From Phycisphaerae bacterium (lineage in GTDB: Bacteria; Planctomycetota; Phycisphaerae; UBA1845): a DNA stretch of 5,670 nucleotides. The stretch's first letter is position 1, and each line of letters starts with the position of its first letter. The notes beneath the pieces were generated by a model. The model ran no database searches. It was not told the origin of the DNA and saw only the letters and a list, made by a program, of their open reading frames with translations. Where the stretch lies: contig JAJDDU010000580.1 in the NCBI GenBank assembly GCA_029260155.1, positions 1-5,670 on the forward strand, in the 5' to 3' direction. This document shows, piece by piece, positions 1-4,833 of this stretch. The position numbers and the translations under genes are program-made.

Positions 1-1
1 G

Positions 2-73
2 GATCGGGATATTGAGATCGTGGATATTCGCGTTGAGGGTGGGGAGTTGGTGGTGACGGGGGAGACGCTTTGA
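2..73 (+). CDS. C-terminal end of an unidentified protein (5' truncated by window)
   Basis: Only the last 23 codons and the TGA stop (71-73) are visible. The frame reads DRDIEIVDIRVEGGELVVTG followed by ETL. This alternating hydrophobic/charged pattern would suit a C-terminal beta-strand pair. The other two plus frames hit stops at 13-15 and 54-56, and this frame has the G/C-rich third positions expected of the genome. It converges on the minus-strand gene ending at 163. No family can be assigned from so short a piece, so no function is proposed. Confidence 0.5.
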   Translation, partial: DRDIEIVDIRVEGGELVVTGETL

Positions 74-112
74 GTCGTCGCGCGGAATTCAGCTCGCATG
101 TGCTTTCAGCCA

Positions 113-147
113 GATTCCTCGGTCGCTGCGCTCACTCGGAATGACAC
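113..147. repeat. Intergenic repeat of the ATTCC...GGAAT type, copy A
   Basis: The element begins GATTCCTCGG, has a TCGCTGCGCT core and ends CGGAATGACAC. Its outer arms ATTCC (114-118) and GGAAT (138-142) are inverted repeats, giving an imperfect hairpin with a large internal loop. From memory, this motif is a dispersed intergenic element in many bacterial genomes, where spurious translations read like 'VIPSERSDRGI' or 'CHSERSEESR'; the minus strand here encodes exactly such a string. It lies in the gap between two convergent gene ends. A related shorter copy sits at 3169-3195. No U-tract follows, so a terminator role is only possible, not shown. Confidence 0.6.
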
Positions 148-162
148 TCAGGTAGATTTGCG

Positions 163-528
163 TCAGATTGCGAAGAGGGTCCACTGGGAACGGGTTTCGG
201 GGTGGTTGCGCTCGATGCGGAAGTCTCCGGTGAGGTGTTTTGCGGCCAAGCGAATGGTCCAAACGGAGTCGTCGGCTGCGAGGAGGTCGTAGTGCCCGCG
301 ATCGTAGCGTGTGACCATGCCACGGCCTCCGCTGATGGGGCCTTGGTAGTCGAGATAGTGTTTGCGGTGGTCCTTGATACGGACGCAGTGGATGGGGCAG
401 GCGTCGCGGGCCGTGGGTTCGGATTTTAGCTGCCAGGTGAGGAGGCAGGCCTTGCGTTCGAGCATAAAATCCCAATGCTCGCCGGTTGGGGCGAGATGAT
501 GTAGGATTACGAAACGGCTTTGTGTCAT
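163..528 (-). CDS. Stand-alone LigD-type 3'-phosphoesterase (PE) domain protein
   Basis: This 121-aa protein resembles the N-terminal phosphoesterase domain of bacterial DNA ligase D, which removes 3'-phosphates and 3' ribonucleotides from DNA ends during end repair. Visible family features are the RFVI strand start (5-8), HH (10-11), HWDFMLE (18-24), a single-Trp strand LLTWQL (29-34), the DHRKHYLDYQGPI block (53-65), a YDRGHYDLL strand (75-83) and a closing W-T-L-F-A-I strand. By alignment with LigD, H18, D20, H54 and Y58 match metal/phosphate-binding residues, but the HxDxR arginine is Met22. I recall small planctomycete homologues carrying the same HWDxMLE form. No ligase or polymerase domain is attached and no Ku gene is in view. 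ATG at 528 is chosen because RFVI follows at once; only a weak AGAG lies upstream. It is divergent from the TPR lipoprotein gene. The family assignment is fairly sure; activity is not. Confidence 0.8.
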   Translation of the reverse strand: MTQSRFVILHHLAPTGEHWDFMLERKACLLTWQLKSEPTARDACPIHCVRIKDHRKHYLDYQGPISGGRGMVTRYDRGHYDLLAADDSVWTIRLAAKHLTGDFRIERNHPETRSQWTLFAI

Positions 529-558
529 GCGTCTCTGGGTGGTTGGAGTGGAATCACG
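529..558. promoter_or_regulatory. 30-bp divergent spacer between two start codons
   Basis: The start codons of the phosphoesterase-like gene (528, minus) and the lipoprotein gene (559, plus) are only 30 bp apart. The spacer holds the lipoprotein ribosome site and a weak AGAG for the other gene. It is too short for two separate sigma-70 promoters, so at least one promoter must extend into the opposing coding sequence. I see no convincing -35/-10 pair or operator. Confidence 0.4.
545..551 (+). promoter_or_regulatory. Ribosome binding site (GGAGTGG) fixing the lipoprotein start
   Basis: GGAG at 545-548 lies 10 nt before ATG 559. It supports that start over the in-frame TTG at 520, which would lie upstream of this site and inside the divergent gene, and would put 13 unrelated residues in front of the signal peptide. 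Confidence 0.55.
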
Positions 559-1278
559 ATGTGGTCCTTACAGCGGTTTTCTGTGCGACTGGCGAGCCTG
601 TTTGCCATCGTCGCGTCTTTGCTGACGGTCGTCGGCTGCGGTCCTAATTTTCGCCAACTGCGCTTCGAGGGTCAACAGGCCATGACCGCGCAGGATTATG
701 TGCTTGCGCAGGATCGGTTTGAGCAGGCGGCGCGAAAGCAGCCCGCGCATCCGGGGAACCTGTACGATTTGGGGACGGTACACCTTGCGCGTGCGAAACA
801 CTGCATGGACACGGGGGCGCGTGCGGCTGCGCTGCGTGCGGCTGACCGTGCCGTCAATTGCTTCTCACGCGCGGTCGAATCGCATCCGGGGATGCACATG
901 GCACTCGCGGCGAAGAACGAGGCGCTGGAGTTGAAGGGGCGTTTTGAGGACGCGTTGGGTACTGCGGAGTGGGCGACGACGTTTGTGGGTCCGCGAGCGC
1001 GGGAGCAGATTTTCTTGGCGCGGGAGTTGGAAGAACGCGGAGACTACGATGCCGCGTTGTTGCGGTATCGGCAAGCGGTGGCGATGGAGCGTGACAGCGC
1101 GATGGCGCATGCTGCGCTGGGTGAGTTTCTCCTTCGTCAGGACAATCAAGCCATGGCGGTTCGGCACCTCAAGACGGCATACAAGTTGAATCCGATGGAG
1201 CCGGGCGTCGCACAGCGGCTGACATCTCTAAACGAACCCCTGCCGCGGACGGTCGAGCCGCCCGCGCCGTCGCCGTAG
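559..1278 (+). CDS. TPR-repeat lipoprotein
   Basis: This 239-aa protein has a basic N-terminus (R6, R10), a hydrophobic stretch (about 11-25) and a lipobox-like VVGC with Cys27 as the predicted lipidation site, so it is probably an envelope-anchored lipoprotein facing the periplasm. The mature part is helical with tetratricopeptide-type repeats: about 33-66 (DYVLAQDRFEQAARKQP), 67-110 (with an insert rich in Ala and Arg at 86-98), 115-145 (GRFEDALGTAEWA), 148-180 (GDYDAALLRYRQAVAME) and 181-214 (NQAMAVRHLKTAYKLNP). A Pro-rich tail (227-239) ends the protein. TPRs bind partner proteins; no catalytic motif is seen. ATG 559 is preferred because of the ribosome site and intact signal peptide. The stop lies 3 nt before the amidotransferase start, indicating an operon. 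The specific partner is unknown. Confidence 0.85.
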   Translation: MWSLQRFSVRLASLFAIVASLLTVVGCGPNFRQLRFEGQQAMTAQDYVLAQDRFEQAARKQPAHPGNLYDLGTVHLARAKHCMDTGARAAALRAADRAVNCFSRAVESHPGMHMALAAKNEALELKGRFEDALGTAEWATTFVGPRAREQIFLARELEERGDYDAALLRYRQAVAMERDSAMAHAALGEFLLRQDNQAMAVRHLKTAYKLNPMEPGVAQRLTSLNEPLPRTVEPPAPSP

Positions 1279-1281
1279 CCG

Positions 1282-3168
1282 ATGTGCGGTATCGCCGGCA
1301 TCGTCGACTTTCGCGGTCGCCCCGTCGAGCAGGAGTTGCTGACTGGCGCCTGTGACGCGCTGCGACACCGCGGCCCGGACGACTCCGGCACTTGGACCGA
1401 TTCACAATCCAGCCAATGCGCGGGACTGGCTGCGACCCGCTTGGCGATCATCGATCCGAGCTCGGCGGGCCACCAACCGATGGTTCGCGAAGACGGGCGA
1501 TACGTCCTTGTCTTCAACGGACTCATTTACAACTATCGCGCGTTGCGTGACGTTCTCCTTGCGGAGGGCGCCCGGTTCACGACGCGGAGTGACACTGAGG
1601 TGGCACTTATTGCGTGCATGCGGTGGGGGCCTGATGCCCTGTCGCGGTTTAATGGGATGTGGGCGATGGCGTTCTATGACCGTCAACGCGGGGAGGGCTT
1701 TCTGGCGCGCGATCGTTTCGGGATCAAGCCCCTGGTGTGGGCGGAGCATGCCGGGCGTTTCATGTTTGCGAGCGAGATGCGGGCGCTGCGCGGTCTCGGG
1801 CGTTGGCCACGCGATGTCGATCAGGGGGGGCTGACTCAGTATTTGCGTCTCGGATATGTGTCACACCCGGACACTGTTTATTCGGCTGTCCGACGGTTGC
1901 CGCCGGCGACCTACTTGCCGTTCGGGTCCGGTTCGGTGGGCAGTGCGGTGCGGTATTACACGCCGCCGGTTCGCAAAGCCAGCGACGCAGTGCCGGACCG
2001 TCAGGAAGCGGCGGAACATGTGCGGCGAGCGATGTTTGACGCGGTGGCGCGCCGGCGGGCGTCGGACGTCCCCATTGGCGCCTTTCTCTCGGGCGGGTTG
2101 GACTCATCGATCGTGGTTGCGCATCTGGCCGAGCTGTCCAGCCAACCGGTCAAGACGTTTTCCGTGGGCTGGCTGGAAGAGCGTGCCTATGACGAAACCG
2201 TTTTTGCGAGAAGTGTCGCAGAGCGGTTCGGCACCGATCACTACGAACTGAAATGCCGCTTCAGTGACGTCGTTGCGATTTTGCCGTCAATCCTGGATCA
2301 TCTCGGAGAACCATTCTTTGACAGTTCCATTCTTCCGACCGCGATCGTCTCTGAATTCGCCCGGCGGCATGTGACGGTCAGTTTGTCCGGTGACGGTGGT
2401 GATGAACTGTTCGGCGGCTACTGGCGGTATCTGGCGCATGGAATATATGAGCGGTATTGTCGTATTCCAAGTGCTGCGCGGAGACTGCTCATCGAACCAA
2501 TGGCCAGAGCGATGAATGTCTCTCGGTCTTCATTGCTGAGCAATCGGGTACGACAATTCCGTAAGTTATTGCGAGCGCGCGGTGATGGTCCATTCCTGCG
2601 GCATATTGCGTGGTCGGAAATACTGGCCCCTGACGCTCGGGGCTTGTTGCGCGACTGCGACGGTTACGACCCTACTCTGGACGACTGTGACGAAACGGAC
2701 GCGCTGAATCGGATCCTTCTATTCGACCTGCAGCACAGTCTGCCGTGCGACATGCTGCAGAAGGTCGATCTGGCCAGCATGTATCATTCTCTCGAAGTAC
2801 GTGTTCCGTTTCTCGATCCGGAGGTAGTCGCGGCGGCTACAATGCTGCCGTCTTCGATGAAAATCGAGCGGGGGCAAACCAAGTGCATACTAAGGGACGC
2901 CTATCGCGGCGTTCTTCCCGAAGAAGTGCTGTCGCGCAGCAAGGCTGGCTTTGAAGTACCGATCGGAGAATTCTTGAGACAGGAACTGCGGGAGATGTTC
3001 CTCGACACGGTCACGCGGGATGTTGTCGATTCGTTTGGCGTCATAGATTTCTCGGTTGTGCGACGCATTTACGACGACCACTGCGCCCGGCGAGCCGAGC
3101 ATGCTGACCTGCTATTCGCCTTGCTCAGTCTCTGCTGGTGGCGACGCGGAGAGGGTAGCGTCTTGTAG
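1282..3168 (+). CDS. asnB: Asparagine synthase (glutamine-hydrolysing) / AsnB-type amidotransferase
   Basis: This 628-aa class II amidotransferase would take ammonia from glutamine and use ATP to amidate aspartate or another carboxylate. The N-terminal Ntn glutaminase domain starts MCGIAGIVDF, with Cys2 as nucleophile after Met removal, RHRGPDDSG (28-36), R53, FNGLIYN (78-84), SDTEV (103-107) and LARDRFGIKPL (141-151). The synthetase domain has the PP-loop SGGLDSS (270-276), TFSVGW (292-297), SLSGDGGDELFGGY (367-380), the VDLASMYHSLEVRVPFLD block (495-512) and SRSKAGFEVPIGEF (551-564). All expected blocks are present and full-length. The usual Glu of NGEIYN is Leu81. ATG follows the TPR gene stop by 3 nt with no clear Shine-Dalgarno, suggesting translational coupling. 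GC drops from about 65-75% in the first part to about 50-60% after roughly position 2200. It could make asparagine or modify surface sugars; the symbol denotes the family, not a proven substrate. Confidence 0.93.
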   Translation: MCGIAGIVDFRGRPVEQELLTGACDALRHRGPDDSGTWTDSQSSQCAGLAATRLAIIDPSSAGHQPMVREDGRYVLVFNGLIYNYRALRDVLLAEGARFTTRSDTEVALIACMRWGPDALSRFNGMWAMAFYDRQRGEGFLARDRFGIKPLVWAEHAGRFMFASEMRALRGLGRWPRDVDQGGLTQYLRLGYVSHPDTVYSAVRRLPPATYLPFGSGSVGSAVRYYTPPVRKASDAVPDRQEAAEHVRRAMFDAVARRRASDVPIGAFLSGGLDSSIVVAHLAELSSQPVKTFSVGWLEERAYDETVFARSVAERFGTDHYELKCRFSDVVAILPSILDHLGEPFFDSSILPTAIVSEFARRHVTVSLSGDGGDELFGGYWRYLAHGIYERYCRIPSAARRLLIEPMARAMNVSRSSLLSNRVRQFRKLLRARGDGPFLRHIAWSEILAPDARGLLRDCDGYDPTLDDCDETDALNRILLFDLQHSLPCDMLQKVDLASMYHSLEVRVPFLDPEVVAAATMLPSSMKIERGQTKCILRDAYRGVLPEEVLSRSKAGFEVPIGEFLRQELREMFLDTVTRDVVDSFGVIDFSVVRRIYDDHCARRAEHADLLFALLSLCWWRRGEGSVL

Positions 3169-3195
3169 GATCCCTCGGTTCGCTTGAGATGACAC
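3169..3195. repeat. Intergenic repeat, shorter degenerate copy B
   Basis: GATCCCTCGG...TTCGCTTGAG...ATGACAC begins immediately after the amidotransferase stop. It aligns with copy A at 113-147 at both ends (GATYCCTCGG and ATGACAC) and in a TCGCT core, but is 8 nt shorter inside. It occupies most of the 34-bp gap before the convergent gene ends at 3203. The ATTCC/GGAAT arms are damaged here (ATCCC/GAGAT), so any hairpin is weaker. Confidence 0.55.
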
Positions 3196-3202
3196 GCGAG
3201 AA

Positions 3203-4771
3203 TCAGCCTCCGCTGAATGCGCGCTGAAGACCCGCGAAGTCGGCGAAGTCGACGTCGTCGTCGACGTCGAAGTCAAATATGTCGCAGGGCGGTTCAGCGT
3301 TGCCGAGAGGTCCGGTTGCGCATTGGCTGAGTTGTTCAAAGTCGAAGAGGTCAACATCGCCGTCGTCGTCGAAGTCGCCGGGCACCGACACGCCCAACGA
3401 ACCATCGCCGAGGACGTTTTGGCCGTAGATATCCCCGGCGTCTGCGCGATCGTCTCTCCAGGCCAGCAGTGCCTGGTTGTTAGCACTTAGCGTGACCGCC
3501 AAGCGAGATTTCGTGGCGAGAATCGAAGAGGGCTCCATGATTCCTGATGGCCAGACATTGCCGCCGTCGTTGTCGAGCCTGATGGCGCGGATGCGCTGGT
3601 TCGAAAAGCTCTGGGTTTCGACCCAAAACACCATCGCCCCGTCGGCGAAGGTGATCGTCCGCGCCTGCGTTTGCTCAAGCGATCCGACGGGGACGATGAG
3701 TCTTCCCGAATCGGTCCAACGGCGGGTTCCGTCGGACGCAATCTTCTGTGCGTAGACGCCGTGCTGAGATTGGTTCAGGTTGGTTTCGATCCAGGACACG
3801 AAGATCTCGTTCGTGACTTTGTTGAACGCGACACTGGGCGCGGTTCGCGAGTGCGAAGCAAGGGTCGAGGTGACGACCCCATTGTGCGGAAACTGCTCAG
3901 TCCCGCCGGCGAGGATACGCTGCACCGAACACTGAAGCGGGCTACTCGTGTACCACGCGAACACCGCCCCGCCGCTGCCGTCGGTGACGAAGGTCGGGAA
4001 GTTGCCAAACTGAAGGTTGCTGTTGTTAAAGATGTTGACAGGAGAAGCGCCCCACAGAAACGCGCCGCTTGACGAGACCTTCTGAGCGTAAAGTCGGCCG
4101 CCGAAGCCGAGGACCATCGATACGATGACGCTTCCGCCGTCGGATTCGTGGAGGTCGCTGGCCGAGTAGCTTCCGCCACCCGCATCGGTGATGGTCACGC
4201 CCGCACCCCATTGCGGCGACCCCATGGAGTCGAGCTTCTGGAGTTTCGTGTCGGAGTTGCCGGTCCAAGCCACAACGACGTGGCCATCCGTCGTGCCCGC
4301 GATTTTGGGTGCCGCAACGAATCCGCCGCCGGAAGTGAGCTGCACACCGGGAGCGCCCCAGGCGAGGACACCGTCCCCAGTCACCATGGCGGCGGTGATC
4401 TGCGTGGATCCGGAACGGTCGTCACGAAACGCGAGCAGTGCGTTTCCGGCGTTGTCGGTTGCAAGCGCGTAGTTCTGAGTCGAACTGAACGAGCGATCGG
4501 CGAGGAGCACGCCGTTGTGCGGCCACTGCTCGATTCCGCGGGAGTCGAGGCGTTGAAGGTAAACGTCGTAGCCGCCGGTGGCATTGTCGAACCAACTTAC
4601 ATAGGCCCCGCCGTCTGCGGTCGGCACGATCTTCACTTGCGTCTGTTCACCGGGGCGATCCGCGATGGCGAAGTTCAGCGTGGGGTCTTCGGACCACTCA
4701 GCCCGCGCGAGGGACGCGATTGCCAAGGCCAAGAAACCGACGGACAACCCGAGACGATACGTGTTCTGCAT
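3203..4771 (-). CDS. Secreted repeat (beta-propeller-like) protein with dockerin-like C-terminus
   Basis: This 522-aa predicted exported protein has a signal peptide (1-24): basic R6, a hydrophobic core and ALA-type cleavage after LARA, before E25. The body (about 45-461) has roughly eight repeats of about 50 residues, each built as a strand with a W or F (for example GGAYVSWFD 54-62, ALLAFRDDR 111-119, ALLAWRDDR near 434-442), then a D-x-Y-x-Q-x-L-D-x-x-G segment (YDVYLQRLDSRG 68-79) and a W followed by GV. This fits a propeller or similar all-beta array; no catalytic residues are recognised. The tail has two dockerin/EF-hand-like loops: D466-D477 (DFDDDGDVDLFD) and D500-D511 (DFDVDDDVDFAD), the second with Asp where Gly is usual; one Cys (C484, C496) follows or precedes each. 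Start 4771 is chosen for the signal peptide and AGGGA site; an upstream in-frame start at 4870 would overlap the neighbour. Function unknown; probably calcium-binding and surface-associated or secreted. Confidence 0.85.
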   Translation of the reverse strand: MQNTYRLGLSVGFLALAIASLARAEWSEDPTLNFAIADRPGEQTQVKIVPTADGGAYVSWFDNATGGYDVYLQRLDSRGIEQWPHNGVLLADRSFSSTQNYALATDNAGNALLAFRDDRSGSTQITAAMVTGDGVLAWGAPGVQLTSGGGFVAAPKIAGTTDGHVVVAWTGNSDTKLQKLDSMGSPQWGAGVTITDAGGGSYSASDLHESDGGSVIVSMVLGFGGRLYAQKVSSSGAFLWGASPVNIFNNSNLQFGNFPTFVTDGSGGAVFAWYTSSPLQCSVQRILAGGTEQFPHNGVVTSTLASHSRTAPSVAFNKVTNEIFVSWIETNLNQSQHGVYAQKIASDGTRRWTDSGRLIVPVGSLEQTQARTITFADGAMVFWVETQSFSNQRIRAIRLDNDGGNVWPSGIMEPSSILATKSRLAVTLSANNQALLAWRDDRADAGDIYGQNVLGDGSLGVSVPGDFDDDGDVDLFDFEQLSQCATGPLGNAEPPCDIFDFDVDDDVDFADFAGLQRAFSGG

Positions 4772-4777
4772 GTTCTT

Positions 4778-4782
4778 TCCCT
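4778..4782 (-). promoter_or_regulatory. Ribosome binding site (AGGGA) fixing the propeller-protein start
   Basis: On the minus strand AGGGA lies 6 nt upstream of ATG 4771. Together with the signal peptide beginning exactly there, it rules out the 33-codon N-terminal extension from 4870. Confidence 0.6.
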
Positions 4783-4801
4783 GTTGTTGAACTCCGTGCA
4801 T

Positions 4802-4824
4802 CCCCGGCGAAAAGCACCCAGGGG
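4802..4824. other. Possible hairpin in the 62-bp gap between the two secreted-protein genes
   Basis: On the minus strand CCCC-T-GG and CC-GGGG arms enclose a 10-nt loop (GTGCTTTTCG), giving a six-pair stem with a single-base bulge. It lies between the tandem stop codons of the upstream gene (4836-4831) and the ribosome site of the downstream gene. There is no U-tract after it, so it is not a standard terminator. It could modulate read-through or mRNA stability, or be chance in GC-rich DNA. Confidence 0.25.
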
Positions 4825-4833
4825 TTTCATTCA

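Noticed and set aside
89..475. 128-aa minus-strand reading frame overlapping the phosphoesterase-like gene
   Set aside because: It is rich in Pro/Arg/His as expected of a wrong frame, and its C-terminal part (VIPSERSDRGIW) is just the translated intergenic repeat.
520..558. TTG start giving a 13-residue longer lipoprotein
   Set aside because: It puts MCHASLGGWSGIT before an otherwise ordinary signal peptide and overlaps the divergent gene; ATG 559 has a GGAG site.
1352..1834. Alternative plus-strand frame of 160 codons inside the amidotransferase gene
   Set aside because: It is rich in Arg/Cys/Trp and lies wholly within the conserved glutaminase domain of the true frame.
3236..3275. Dense GTCGAC/GTCGTC low-complexity tract that looks like a palindromic site
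   Set aside because: It is fully explained by codons for the Asp/Val-rich second calcium loop of the minus-strand gene.
3671..4072. Plus-strand open frame of 133 codons
   Set aside because: It is antisense to the periodic repeats of the propeller protein and has no domain of its own.
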